Origin: Dyadobacter sp. 3J3
GTDB taxonomy: Bacteria > Bacteroidota > Bacteroidia > Cytophagales > Spirosomataceae
Reading direction: 5' to 3'
Assembly: GCF_009801115.1 (NCBI RefSeq)
Contig: NZ_VTOL01000005.1
Location: forward strand, 106,206-170,205
Length of the DNA: 64,000 nt
The notes beneath the pieces are model-generated. The model had not been told where the DNA came from. It made no database searches and worked only from the letters and a program-made list of their open reading frames with translations. A program made the translations under genes and the position numbers. Shown here in pieces: positions 9,687 through 18,371 of the stretch. Numbering within the stretch: position 1 is the stretch's first letter; each line of letters starts with the position of its first letter.

Positions 9687-10574
9687 ATGACATCAGCACA
9701 AGAAAGTTTAAATTTGAAAGTAGGAGATAAAGTGAAAGCTTTGTTTGAATTGTTGAAATTCAGACTGGCATTTTTGATCGCTTTTTCAGGTGCGATGGGT
9801 TACAGTTTGGGAGCCAGCAGTGTAAGCTGGGTTAAAATCGTTCTTTTCTGTATTGCTTCTATTGGAATTACTGGTGCGGCGAATATCATTAACCAGATTC
9901 TTGAAATAGATCTGGATAAAATGATGAAAAGGACAGAAAATCGTCCATTACCAAGTGGCAGGGTTACTGTTGAACAGGCTATTATTTGGGCTGTTTTTCT
10001 TGGTGTTTCTTCACTTTTTATTTTCGTTGTTTATTTCAATTTGATAAGTGGATTACTAGCGCTTTTATCGTTAGTATTATATGGTTTTGTTTACACTCCT
10101 TTGAAACGGGTCGGTCCGATTGCCGTTTTTGTAGGAGCTTTTCCGGGAGCATTTCCTCCAATGATTGGCTGGGTAGCGGCTACAAATCATTTTGGCCTTG
10201 AACCCGGGATTTTATTTGCGATCCAGTTTTTCTGGCAGTTCCCGCATTTTTGGGCTATTGCCTGGGTTTTGGATGACGATTACAAACGTGCAGGTTTTAA
10301 GTTATTACCAGCAAACGGTTTGAAAGATGCAGATACAACGATGCAAATTATGATTTACACGTTATTTTTGCTTCCAATAGGTTGGTTGCCTTATCAGTTG
10401 GGTATGACTGGAATCAATTCAGCTTTTGTAGCAACAGTCTTCGGTGTTTTGTTCCTTGCCCAGACCTTTCATTTAATGAGAAAGTGTTCTGATAAGACAG
10501 CGCGTCAATTGATGTTCGGTTCCTTTGTATATTTGCCTATTGTTCAGATTGCGTTTTTGTTGGATAAATTGTGA
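9687..10574 (+). CDS. ctaB: Protoheme IX farnesyltransferase (heme O synthase)
   Basis: A 295-residue UbiA-family prenyltransferase. The first Asp-rich motif is NQILEIDLDKMMKRTENRPLP (N-x-x-x-D-x-x-x-D with following RTxxRPLP) and the second region has VLDDDYKRAG. About eight to nine helices follow the usual pattern. It attaches a farnesyl group to heme B to form heme O, the substrate of CtaA. The ATG at 9687 is preferred over a TTG four codons upstream because the family normally starts close to this point. The gene sits between ctaA and the subunit III genes. Confidence 0.94.
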   Translation: MTSAQESLNLKVGDKVKALFELLKFRLAFLIAFSGAMGYSLGASSVSWVKIVLFCIASIGITGAANIINQILEIDLDKMMKRTENRPLPSGRVTVEQAIIWAVFLGVSSLFIFVVYFNLISGLLALLSLVLYGFVYTPLKRVGPIAVFVGAFPGAFPPMIGWVAATNHFGLEPGILFAIQFFWQFPHFWAIAWVLDDDYKRAGFKLLPANGLKDADTTMQIMIYTLFLLPIGWLPYQLGMTGINSAFVATVFGVLFLAQTFHLMRKCSDKTARQLMFGSFVYLPIVQIAFLLDKL

Positions 10575-10591
10575 TATCGTATTAAAGGGAA

Positions 10592-11179
10592 ATGGAAAAT
10601 ATTCAGCAGTTAAAAGTAGATAAAGAGCCTCAGGAGACGCTGGCCATGGATCCAATGAAGTTCATTCTTTGGTTGTTTTTGGTAAGTATTATCATGCTCT
10701 TTGCATCACAGACCAGCGCTTACCTCGTTCGTAGAGCAGAAGGTAATTGGTTGGAATTTGAGATGCCTAAGATATTTTGGTACAGTTCAGCTGTTTTGGT
10801 CGTAAGTAGTCTCGCTATGCAGTGGGCTTATTTTGCAGCAAAAAAAGATGATTTCAAGACTTTGAAAATAGCAATTTCTGTTACTTTTGCACTTGGAATA
10901 GCATTCTTGTATATGCAGTTTGAAGGATGGAAAGATCTGGTTGCTGCGAACGTTTATTTCGTAGGAAACCCTTCTGGTTCGTTTTTTTATGTATTTACAG
11001 GATTACACGGATTTCACGTTATTAGCGGGCTTATTGTACTGCTTTTTGCATGGAGAGCAGTATTTCGTTTCAAAGTGCATTCTAAGAGTTTGAGACAAAT
11101 ACAGATTTGTGCTACATATTGGCATTTTCTGGATTTACTATGGTTATACCTTTTTGTTTTTTTATTGACTTTTAATTGA
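10592..11179 (+). CDS. Cytochrome c oxidase subunit III-type protein (first copy)
   Basis: A 195-residue heme-copper oxidase subunit III family protein with five transmembrane helices. Family marks are FYVFTGLHGFHVISG and, near the end, YWHFLDLLWLYLF. It lacks the two N-terminal helices of seven-helix subunit III. A purine-rich AAAGGGA precedes the ATG. A second, longer subunit III gene follows directly, so the operon carries two paralogues. One or both would stabilise subunit I; which does so cannot be told from sequence. Confidence 0.9.
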   Translation: MENIQQLKVDKEPQETLAMDPMKFILWLFLVSIIMLFASQTSAYLVRRAEGNWLEFEMPKIFWYSSAVLVVSSLAMQWAYFAAKKDDFKTLKIAISVTFALGIAFLYMQFEGWKDLVAANVYFVGNPSGSFFYVFTGLHGFHVISGLIVLLFAWRAVFRFKVHSKSLRQIQICATYWHFLDLLWLYLFVFLLTFN

Positions 11180-11192
11180 TAATTTTTCACCA

Positions 11193-11963
11193 ATGGCTGC
11201 ACATGTAACAACACCTGGCACGGTACAACCCAAAATGTGGATGGGCGGGATCGAGCCTATGAAAGCGAGTTACGGGAAATTGATGATGTGGTTTTTCCTC
11301 ATCTCAGATACTTTTACTTTCTCCGCCTTGCTGGTGGCTTATGGAACGGCGCGTTTCAGTTTTCCTTCTTTCGCAGGAAAGGCAGCGGATTTTACTTTCT
11401 CTGATCTGTACTGGCCGATACCTGAAAAGGTATATGAATCCGTACCTTTCTTGCACGGTATTTCTTTGCCATTGGTTTTTGTAGGGATTATGACATTTAT
11501 TCTTATTGCAAGTAGTGTTACCATGGTACTTGCAGTAGAAGCCGGACATCGTATGGACCGTGCAAATGTTGAAAAATATATGCTTTGGACAATTCTGGGA
11601 GGATTTACTTTCCTTGGTTGCCAGGCTTGGGAGTGGAGTCACTTTATACATGGAACAGAGGCTGGTTCAATGATGAAGATTTTTGAAAACGGTTCTTATG
11701 TCGAGAAAGTAATATATGGAGCAAATCTTACGCAGAACCAGTATGGTCCTCCTGCATTTGCCGATTTCTTCTTCTTCATCACCGGGTTTCACGGAACGCA
11801 CGTATTTAGTGGAGTTATTTTGAATATTCTTATTTTCTTCCGTTCTGCCACAGGTTTCTATGACAAACGCGGAAGTTATGAAATGGTTGAGAAAGTTGGT
11901 CTTTACTGGCACTTTGTAGACCTTGTTTGGGTATTTGTATTTACGTTCTTTTATCTGGTTTAA
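11193..11963 (+). CDS. coxC: Cytochrome c oxidase subunit III (second copy)
   Basis: A 256-residue subunit III with five or more helices. Conserved motifs are FFFITGFHGTHVFSGVI and GLYWHFVDLVWVFVF, plus the AWEWSHFIH segment in the middle, which matches the place of the conserved lipid/subunit I contact region. It begins 13 bp after the first subunit III gene. It is longer than that paralogue by an insertion between helices (YESVPFLHGISLP region). It is more typical of Bacteroidota CoxC than the first copy. Confidence 0.92.
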   Translation: MAAHVTTPGTVQPKMWMGGIEPMKASYGKLMMWFFLISDTFTFSALLVAYGTARFSFPSFAGKAADFTFSDLYWPIPEKVYESVPFLHGISLPLVFVGIMTFILIASSVTMVLAVEAGHRMDRANVEKYMLWTILGGFTFLGCQAWEWSHFIHGTEAGSMMKIFENGSYVEKVIYGANLTQNQYGPPAFADFFFFITGFHGTHVFSGVILNILIFFRSATGFYDKRGSYEMVEKVGLYWHFVDLVWVFVFTFFYLV

Positions 11964-11993
11964 TCAACAGGAGCTTATTTAATTTTAAATCAT

Positions 11994-12323
11994 ATGTCAG
12001 AAGTACATCATATACACGAGCAGGATCCTCACGCAGGTGCAGAACAGCGTAAAGCAATCTGGAAAACATTCTGGATTCTTCTTGTCCTAACATCTCTTGA
12101 ATTTATTATTGCCTTTACAGTTCCTCACGGAGTGCTGAAAGTGTCAGTTTTCATTGTAATGACAATTGTCAAGGCATTTTATATTGTAGGTGAATTTATG
12201 CACCTTAAACATGAAGCAAAAACGTTGATTTGGACAATACTTGTTCCTATCATTTTTATTGCCTGGTTGATACTGGCACTGCTTCTTGAAGGACATGCTA
12301 TTTTTGAAGCAGTGTTCAATTAG
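11994..12323 (+). CDS. ctaF: Cytochrome c oxidase subunit IV family protein
   Basis: A 109-residue protein with a short polar, histidine-containing N-terminus (MSEVHHIHEQDPHAG) and three transmembrane helices, as expected for the bacterial COX4 / CtaF family. The segment EFMHLKHEAKTLIW between helices two and three is characteristic. It is a small accessory subunit of the oxidase. Position directly after the subunit III genes supports the call. Confidence 0.88.
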   Translation: MSEVHHIHEQDPHAGAEQRKAIWKTFWILLVLTSLEFIIAFTVPHGVLKVSVFIVMTIVKAFYIVGEFMHLKHEAKTLIWTILVPIIFIAWLILALLLEGHAIFEAVFN

Positions 12324-12333
12324 ATAAAACATT

Positions 12334-12984
12334 ATGATAAACTTCCGTAAAGCCGGGTTACTGATAGTCACATTAGTAATTCCGGCTTTGGTCTTTACTT
12401 TTTTAAAGTTCTTTGCAACGAATCATTACGATCTTCAGCACTACTTCCCGGTTACAGATTCTTCCGGAAAAGTGGAGGTGAATAATGGTGATACATTGTT
12501 TTACAAAGTGCCGGTGATTCATTTGAAGAACACAAGTGGACAATTGGTATCCGAGGAGTTTGGAAACGGGAAAGTAACCGTAGTGGGATATTTACCTGAG
12601 AATTGTCTGAACACATGTGAAATCGTCCTCGCACAAGTTGAACGTGTTTTTGCTCTGAAAGAAACAATTCCCTATTTGAATGTGGTAACGCTGTCGGATA
12701 AATGGGCCGGTAAAAAGGATACTTATCCGGAAGAAATCAATACAAAAGGATGGAAAGTGTTGACTGGATCAGACGATGAATTGAAAAAGGTCTGGGATTC
12801 TGAGTTGAGATTATTAACTGAAATACCAGGTTCTAAAACTAATTCTCTTGAAACGAAGTTAGTACTTATAGACGCTGAAGGATATATTAGAGGGTATTAT
12901 AATGCGTCAGATTCGGAGGAAACCAACAGGTTGATGGCCGAGATTAAGATTTTGGATTACGAGAAAAAGGAAAATTATAAATAG
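12334..12984 (+). CDS. SCO1/SenC-like thioredoxin-fold protein lacking the conserved histidine
   Basis: A 216-residue protein with one N-terminal membrane anchor (residues ~7-27) and a periplasmic thioredoxin-like domain. The CxxxC motif of Sco proteins is present (CLNTC). Sco proteins normally use these cysteines plus a histidine about 100 residues later to carry copper to CuA of subunit II. Here the corresponding C-terminal region (EIPGSKTNSLETKLVLIDAEG) has no histidine at all. It is placed in the oxidase operon as expected, but may act as a thiol reductase rather than a copper carrier. Gap to ctaF is only 10 bp. Confidence 0.82.
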   Translation: MINFRKAGLLIVTLVIPALVFTFLKFFATNHYDLQHYFPVTDSSGKVEVNNGDTLFYKVPVIHLKNTSGQLVSEEFGNGKVTVVGYLPENCLNTCEIVLAQVERVFALKETIPYLNVVTLSDKWAGKKDTYPEEINTKGWKVLTGSDDELKKVWDSELRLLTEIPGSKTNSLETKLVLIDAEGYIRGYYNASDSEETNRLMAEIKILDYEKKENYK

Positions 12985-12986
12985 TT

Positions 12987-13526
12987 ATGGCAACTGTTTT
13001 GCTTGAAGAAAATAAGAAATACAGGAAGATAATCAATATCCTGGCTATTGCCATCCCGGTTGCGGTAGCCGTTTTGATCGGTATTCGTCAAAAGATTGAT
13101 TTGGGTTCCTGGACAAAGATTTTGCCTCATGTCATTGGCATGTTGAACACAGCAACGGCTATTCTTTTGCTGTTAGGGTTCTACTTTATTAAAGTCAATA
13201 ACCGTAGTGCGCATCGTTTAGTTATGACGTTGGCATTTATTCTGGGCGCAATTTTTCTGGTTTGTTATATTCTCTATCACATTTCAAACGAGTCAACACC
13301 GTTTGGGGGTTCAGGATTTATCAGACCGATTTATTATTTCCTCTTGATTTCACATATCGTATTGTCCGTTGTGGTCGTTTGGTTTGTGTTAAGAGCCGTA
13401 TATTTTGGTTATAGTAATCAGCTCGCAGAACATCGTAAAGCCGTAAAATGGGCATTTCCCATTTGGTTATATGTGAGTGTGAGCGGTGTCATTGTTTATT
13501 TACTTATCAGTCCTTATTACACATGA
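12987..13526 (+). CDS. DUF420 membrane protein (CtaM-like oxidase assembly factor)
   Basis: A 179-residue protein with five hydrophobic helices and helical histidines (LPHVIGMLN, HRLVMT, YHISNEST, SHIVLSVVV), typical of DUF420. DUF420 proteins include CtaM of Firmicutes, which is needed for maturation of aa3-type oxidase, so a role in oxidase assembly is likely from both family and place. It starts two bases after the Sco-like gene's stop, and its stop codon overlaps the next ATG in ATGA, showing tight coupling. Confidence 0.85.
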   Translation: MATVLLEENKKYRKIINILAIAIPVAVAVLIGIRQKIDLGSWTKILPHVIGMLNTATAILLLLGFYFIKVNNRSAHRLVMTLAFILGAIFLVCYILYHISNESTPFGGSGFIRPIYYFLLISHIVLSVVVVWFVLRAVYFGYSNQLAEHRKAVKWAFPIWLYVSVSGVIVYLLISPYYT

Positions 13527-13810
13527 AAAAGTTTCTCGTGATTTTTGGATGTTTTGTAGCTTTTCTTATTCTTACAATTCCTTCTTCAATGGCACAATGT
13601 GCAATGTGCAGAGGAACCGTTGAAAGCTCTATGGGAAACGGCAGGAATAATGTTGGTGTAGGGTTAAATACCGGTATTATGTATTTGTTCATGATGCCTT
13701 ATTTACTGGTTGCAGTGATTGGATATATGTGGTACCGAAACAGCAAAAAGGCTCAGCAGGAACGTCAGTTTATCAATTCAAGAGTGAGTCAGGCGCTAAA
13801 TCATCAATAA
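13523..13810 (+). CDS. Small secreted or membrane protein with CxxC motif, function unknown
   Basis: A 95-residue protein starting at the ATG at 13523, which overlaps the DUF420 stop by four bases. It has a signal peptide ending near SSMAQ, then a CAMCRGTVESS segment, then one transmembrane helix (about residues 55-75) and a short basic tail. I do not recognise a named family. Its place as last gene of the respiratory operon, and the CxxC right after the signal peptide, suggest an accessory or metal-handling role in oxidase assembly; this is inference. Confidence 0.75.
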   Translation: MKKFLVIFGCFVAFLILTIPSSMAQCAMCRGTVESSMGNGRNNVGVGLNTGIMYLFMMPYLLVAVIGYMWYRNSKKAQQERQFINSRVSQALNHQ

Positions 13811-13827
13811 AAGATATTAAATTTAGG

Positions 13828-13862
13828 AAAGGCGGAATCGTTACTGATTTCGCCTTTTTTTA
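13828..13862 (+). terminator. Terminator of the respiratory operon
   Basis: A ten-base stem (AGGCGGAATC paired with GATTTCGCCT, one G-T wobble) with a six-base loop is followed by seven Ts. It sits 17 bp after the last gene of the operon. Confidence 0.85.
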
Positions 13863-13969
13863 TGAAGTATCGTACCGCAGTTTTGGTTTAAAATAATTTT
13901 TTCTGAAAAACCTGCGTAGCGGTAGGTGTAGAAATCAAGGTTATAGTCTTTACAGGTAAACAGACTTTT

Positions 13970-16495
13970 ATGCGGTTATTTATTTTAGGGGGTTTACTTT
14001 TTTTTAGCCTGGCAGGTAATGCCCAAAGCATCTCTACGGCCAAGCCCTGGAATTATTGGTGGTGGATGGGAAGTGCGGTTACCAGGGAAGATATTAGTGC
14101 CCAACTTGAACAATTTGCCAAATCTGGTTTGGGTGGAGTTCACATTATTCCTATCTATGGAGTAAAAGGATATGAATCTGAATTTATTCCTTTTTTAACA
14201 GATCACTGGCTGGATGTAATGCAACATACCGTTTCCGAAGGTAAACGACTTGGACTTGGCGTTGATATGACCACTGGAACGGGTTGGCCATTTGGCGGTC
14301 CTAATGTCAGTAAACAAATGGGTGCCAAAACCATAAGTTTCAAGGATAATAAATGGGTGGTGGTACCAACCAAGCAAGAAGTAAAACGACCAGCTCCCGG
14401 CGGTGAGGGATTAGTTTTTGATCCATTCCATCCAACAGCTATGTCAAATTATCTTCTGAGATTTGAAGCTGCCTTTGCGCATGCCAAAGAAAAACCGCGG
14501 TCTATGTACATGGATTCTTATGAAGCTTATGGCGCTAATTGGACAGACGATTTTTTGAAGGAATTTAAATCCCGCAGAGGTTATGCGCTTCAGGATACTC
14601 CGGAGCTTTTAACGGATAGTTCGGGGAAACCGGAATCTGTTTTAGTAAAAATAGATTATCATCAGACTTTAGCTGAATTATTACGTGAGCGTTATGCGCA
14701 TGTCTGGACACAATGGAGCAAAGAAAAAGGATTTCTTACAAGATATCAGGCCCATGGTTCCCCTGGCAATTTGCTCGACCTCTATGACGAAGCGGATATT
14801 CCGGAAACTGAATCTTTTGGTACAAGTCGATTTCCAATTCCCGGATTGAGGATTGATCCGGATTATTCAGTCGCGCAATTTGGTACTCCAAATCCGCTGG
14901 CGATGAAATTTGCGTCGTCCGCCGCAGATTTTTCAGGTAAAAAACTTGTAAGTTCTGAAACAGGCACCTGGCTTGCTAACCATTTCAAAGTATCGCTATC
15001 GCAGGTAAAACCACAGATTGATGAACTGTTCACGGCCGGAATAAATCATATTTTTTATCATGGAACAACTTATTCACCTACTGCGGAATCTTATCCGGGA
15101 TGGTTATTTTATGCTTCTACCAACTTTGGGCCTTCCTCACATTTTGCTGAGCACTTTTATTTATTAAATCAATACGTAGAGCGCTGTCAGACTTTGTTGC
15201 AGGAAAGCAAACCGGACAATGATATCCTGGTTTATTTTCCCATCCATGATTTGTGGTCGACTCCGGCCAAATCTGCGGGCGGTGTACATTTATTGGAAGT
15301 TCACCATGTTGATCGTTGGCTTTTACAATTACCCTTTGGCCAGCTGACTACAAAACTTTGGCAGGAAGGTTACACTTTTGATTATGTTTCAGACAGGCAA
15401 TTGATGCGTTTAACCGTTGATAAAGATGGAAATCTTACCTCGGGCTCGTCTGTTTATAAAACGATTCTCATTCCTCCATCCACTTACATGCCGGATGAAA
15501 CACTTTCCCAGCTTTTAAAACTGGCAAAGGATGGCGCTAAAATTGTATTTGATGACCATGTACCAGCCAAAGTAACGGGCTATAATATTAATGAATCAAG
15601 ACAAAAATCTTTTGATAGCAAACTAGAAGAACTAACAAATCAAAAGCAAAACGTGCTGGTAGATAAAGATTGGGAATCCGCTTTGGCCAAACAAGGTGTT
15701 ATTCAGGAAAAGTTTGCGAAGCTTGGTTTAACTTTTATTAGAAAATCACAAGGCGGTAAACCCTTATATTTCATCGCTAACGTTGGAAATACATTTCAGG
15801 AAGGGTGGATTAGTCTAGGAAAAATAACGGGTATTGTCGAGCAGTATAATCCGGTAACGGATGTGTCTGTTAATGTGCCTTATCGTAACGAAAATAGCGT
15901 TAACGAAATTTTTCTATCGTTGAAGCCGGGGCAATCCTGTTTTTTAAGAGAAGCGACAAATAGTATTGAAGCGGTTCCTGTTTTTATTTCAACAAAACAA
16001 CATCAGGTAACAGGAAGTTGGAAAATTGACTTTTTAAAAGGCCGGCCATCGATTCCGGCTTCGGGAAAACTTCTTAAACCCGCTTCATGGGTTACGCTTT
16101 CGGATACTGCGCGTTATTTTTCAGGAACCGCTCGTTACACGGTTTCTTTTGATTTAACAGCTGATATTATCGCTTCAAAAATGATAACGCTTGATTTGGG
16201 AGATGTCAGGGAAGTCGCTGCTGTGAAACTGAATGGGAAAGATATTGGGATTGCTTGGTCAATTCCTTTTCAGTTGAAAATTATTCCTGAGTATTTAAGA
16301 GAAAAAGGGAATAAGCTTGAAATAGAAGTTACCAATCTTTCAGCAAATTATATGCGATTGCGAGATAAAAAAGCGCCGGACTGGAAGAAGTTTTATGATA
16401 TTAATATTGTTGATATCACTTATAAAAAATTCGATGCAGCGGGATGGCAGCCAATGCCATCTGGTTTATTAGGACCTGTTCGGTTTCTATATTGA
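13970..16495 (+). CDS. Secreted glycoside hydrolase, GH106-like (alpha-L-rhamnosidase type)
   Basis: An 841-residue protein with an N-terminal signal peptide (to about NAQ, residue 19). It opens with PWNYWWWMGSAVTREDI and GLGGVHIIPIYGVKGYE, followed by MTTGTGWPFGGP, which match the TIM-barrel start of GH106 rhamnosidase-like proteins. The C-terminal ~150 residues form a beta-sandwich carbohydrate-binding-like domain (LDLGDVREVAAVKLNGKDIG; NKLEIEVTNLSANYM). It probably removes terminal sugars from plant pectin side chains in the periplasm. It is monocistronic: the oxidase terminator lies upstream and a repeat region follows. The exact substrate cannot be inferred. Confidence 0.82.
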   Translation: MRLFILGGLLFFSLAGNAQSISTAKPWNYWWWMGSAVTREDISAQLEQFAKSGLGGVHIIPIYGVKGYESEFIPFLTDHWLDVMQHTVSEGKRLGLGVDMTTGTGWPFGGPNVSKQMGAKTISFKDNKWVVVPTKQEVKRPAPGGEGLVFDPFHPTAMSNYLLRFEAAFAHAKEKPRSMYMDSYEAYGANWTDDFLKEFKSRRGYALQDTPELLTDSSGKPESVLVKIDYHQTLAELLRERYAHVWTQWSKEKGFLTRYQAHGSPGNLLDLYDEADIPETESFGTSRFPIPGLRIDPDYSVAQFGTPNPLAMKFASSAADFSGKKLVSSETGTWLANHFKVSLSQVKPQIDELFTAGINHIFYHGTTYSPTAESYPGWLFYASTNFGPSSHFAEHFYLLNQYVERCQTLLQESKPDNDILVYFPIHDLWSTPAKSAGGVHLLEVHHVDRWLLQLPFGQLTTKLWQEGYTFDYVSDRQLMRLTVDKDGNLTSGSSVYKTILIPPSTYMPDETLSQLLKLAKDGAKIVFDDHVPAKVTGYNINESRQKSFDSKLEELTNQKQNVLVDKDWESALAKQGVIQEKFAKLGLTFIRKSQGGKPLYFIANVGNTFQEGWISLGKITGIVEQYNPVTDVSVNVPYRNENSVNEIFLSLKPGQSCFLREATNSIEAVPVFISTKQHQVTGSWKIDFLKGRPSIPASGKLLKPASWVTLSDTARYFSGTARYTVSFDLTADIIASKMITLDLGDVREVAAVKLNGKDIGIAWSIPFQLKIIPEYLREKGNKLEIEVTNLSANYMRLRDKKAPDWKKFYDINIVDITYKKFDAAGWQPMPSGLLGPVRFLY

Positions 16496-16528
16496 AAATT
16501 TTTGAAATAACATGTTTTAGTAATAAAT

Positions 16529-16894
16529 CGGGAGGCTCCTATGGAGCCAGGATTTGGTAAGCATAGTTTCTTGCTATAAACAGGATGCCACGCTGTGGCG
16601 GGCATAGAAACACAATAGGCATAAATCAATTTAATTCTGCCTATTGTTTCAAAGCAATAAACCCTGCTCCATCGGAGCATCCTGTTTATAGAAATGGAAT
16701 TAACAGGGAGACGTTGTGGCGGCCATTGAAGTACAATAGACAGACGTTTAATTTAACATATCAATTGTCTTCAAGCGATAATTCTTGTCCATCGGAGCAT
16801 CCTGTTTATAGAAATGGACTTCTAAACATTAACGAGGACTCCATCGGAGTCTCCTGAGTTTCTGAAATGATTACTCCCAAAGTGGATAATGTTC
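16529..16894. repeat. Direct repeat copy 1 (366 bp)
   Basis: This block is nearly identical to 16955-17320, with a constant offset of 426 bp along its whole length. The differences are scattered single substitutions, such as CTCCTATGGAGCC versus CTCCGATGCAGCC. It contains several small palindromes and ends with 24 bases that equal the 3' end of murI. No protein-coding gene is supported here; the short open frames are chance. Confidence 0.95.
16534..16852. repeat. Family of short palindromic elements inside the direct repeat
   Basis: Short stem-loops recur: GGCTCC-TAT-GGAGCC at 16534-16548, GCCAC-GCT-GTGGC at 16587-16599, GCTCC-ATC-GGAGC at 16666-16678, a shorter TCC-ATC-GGA near 16790, and GACTCC-ATC-GGAGTC at about 16838-16852. 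The phrase CATCCTGTTTATAGAAATGG follows two of them. They look like members of one dispersed intergenic repeat family of this genome, repeated again in copy 2. Confidence 0.75.
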
Positions 16895-16954
16895 GGGTTG
16901 AATCCACCAAATAATAAAGCTGAGACTTTTCAAAAGAGATGGTTTGCCAAATCT
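16871..16954 (-). pseudogene. Decayed, frameshifted fragment of the murI 3' end
   Basis: Read on the minus strand, this stretch ends with codons for EHYPLWE and a stop, exactly as murI does. Further upstream, in another frame, it encodes TISFEKSQ, which parallels TLSFEQST of murI. The distance between the two conserved points is 40 nt instead of 45 in murI, so at least one net frameshift separates them. The fragment ends abruptly at 16954 where repeat copy 2 begins. It appears to be the end of a related murI allele left by a duplication or recombination. Confidence 0.7.
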
Positions 16955-17320
16955 CGGGAGGCTCCGATGCAGCCAGGATTTGGTAAGCATAGTTTCTTGC
17001 TATAAACAGGAAGCCACGCTGTGGCGGGCATATAAACACAATAGGCATAAATCAATTTAATTCTACCCATTGTTTCAAAGCAATAAACCCTGCTCCATCG
17101 GAGCATCCTGTTTATAGAAATGGAATTAACAGGAAGACGTTGTGGCGGCCATTGAAGTACAATAGACAGACGTTTAATTTAACATATCAATTGTCTTCAA
17201 GCGATAATTCTTGTCCATCGGAGCATCCTGTTTATAGAAATGGACTTCTGAACATTAACGAGGACTCCATCGGAGTCACCTGAGTTTCTGAAATAATTAT
17301 TCCCAAAGTGGATAATGTTC
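16955..17320. repeat. Direct repeat copy 2 (366 bp), overlapping murI 3' end
   Basis: Second copy of the 16529-16894 block. Its last 24 bases (17297-17320) are the end of the intact murI gene, so the repeat boundary lies inside coding sequence. The 60 bp between the copies holds the rest of the decayed murI fragment. Confidence 0.95.
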
Positions 17321-18106
17321 CAGCTGGATTTTTTGTCCGAAGAATATATTGGTCGACTGTTCGAAGGAAAGGGTATAATCGGAAACATAAAATTGGCGCT
17401 TTCCTGTGCCTTTTTCATTTACAAGATAATGTTGTTCCAGCCACGCTCTGAGGGAATGTGCAACAATTTCAGATGTATCCAGAATCTCGACATCATTTTC
17501 ATAGTATTTACAAATCTGGTTTTTGATCAGAGGATAATGCGTACAACCTAGAATTAAGGCTTCAATACCTTCCAAAGTAGGATCTGAAAGGTAGCTGTCG
17601 ATAATACTTTCACTGATGTTATTGTCGAAAAATCCTTCTTCGATCATCGGTGCTAATAACGGCGTTGCCAATGATTTTAGATGTATGTTTTTATCCAGGG
17701 CATCTACTTTCTTTTTATAAACATTGGACAAAACGGTTTGTTTGGTACCAATAAGTCCAATCGTTTTCCCATCGTAATGTTCTTTGATATAGTCAACAAC
17801 AGGATCAATTACGTTGAGTACTTTCGCTTTGCTTCCAACATATTCCCTTACAAGTTCAAAAGCTGCGGCAGAGGCAGAGTTACATGCAATGAGAATCAAT
17901 TTACAATTCTGCTGCAAAAGCATATTGCAGATTTTAATTGAATAGGCCTGAATGGATGCTGTGGATTTGTCCCCATAAGGCAAATGAGCGGTATCTCCGA
18001 AATAAATAGTATTTTCATTCGGCAAAAGTCGCGTCACTGCGCTGGCAACAGTCATACCGCCAATACCGCTGTCAAATATTCCTATGGGAGCTGAAGAGTC
18101 AAACAT
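17297..18106 (-). CDS. murI: Glutamate racemase
   Basis: A 269-residue cofactor-independent racemase that converts L-glutamate to D-glutamate for peptidoglycan. Both catalytic cysteines are present in their motifs: ACNSASAA (about residue 75) and GCTHYPL (about residue 188). The N-terminal FDSGIGGMTV and YFGDTAHLPYG motifs are intact. Length is normal for the family. The start ATG lies 265 bp from the divergently transcribed sigma factor gene. Its 3' end is part of the direct repeat described at 16955-17320. Confidence 0.96.
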   Translation of the reverse strand: MFDSSAPIGIFDSGIGGMTVASAVTRLLPNENTIYFGDTAHLPYGDKSTASIQAYSIKICNMLLQQNCKLILIACNSASAAAFELVREYVGSKAKVLNVIDPVVDYIKEHYDGKTIGLIGTKQTVLSNVYKKKVDALDKNIHLKSLATPLLAPMIEEGFFDNNISESIIDSYLSDPTLEGIEALILGCTHYPLIKNQICKYYENDVEILDTSEIVAHSLRAWLEQHYLVNEKGTGKRQFYVSDYTLSFEQSTNIFFGQKIQLEHYPLWE

Positions 18107-18371
18107 TTTGGTTAATCAGATTGGTACTATAATGCCATAAAGCTAAATGAACGGTTTAAATATTCTTCTTGAAATGAAAAAATATTATTTTTTGGAATAA
18201 ACACCAGAAACTTTAAATATTTAACTACTTGGTTATTAGTCAAATATAATTGTCAGTAATTGAATTGACATACTGAAAACAGAAAATCTGGCAAATATTT
18301 GTAGAAACCTTTCAAAGCGATGCAACCTCAGCTATATCTTTTGACATCTTACCATTGAAACAATATTAAGA

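Noticed and set aside
16585..17048. Open frames of 80-90 codons on both strands in the repeat region
   Set aside because: They cross palindromes and both repeat copies, have no family-like sequence, and are explained by the repeats and the decayed murI fragment.
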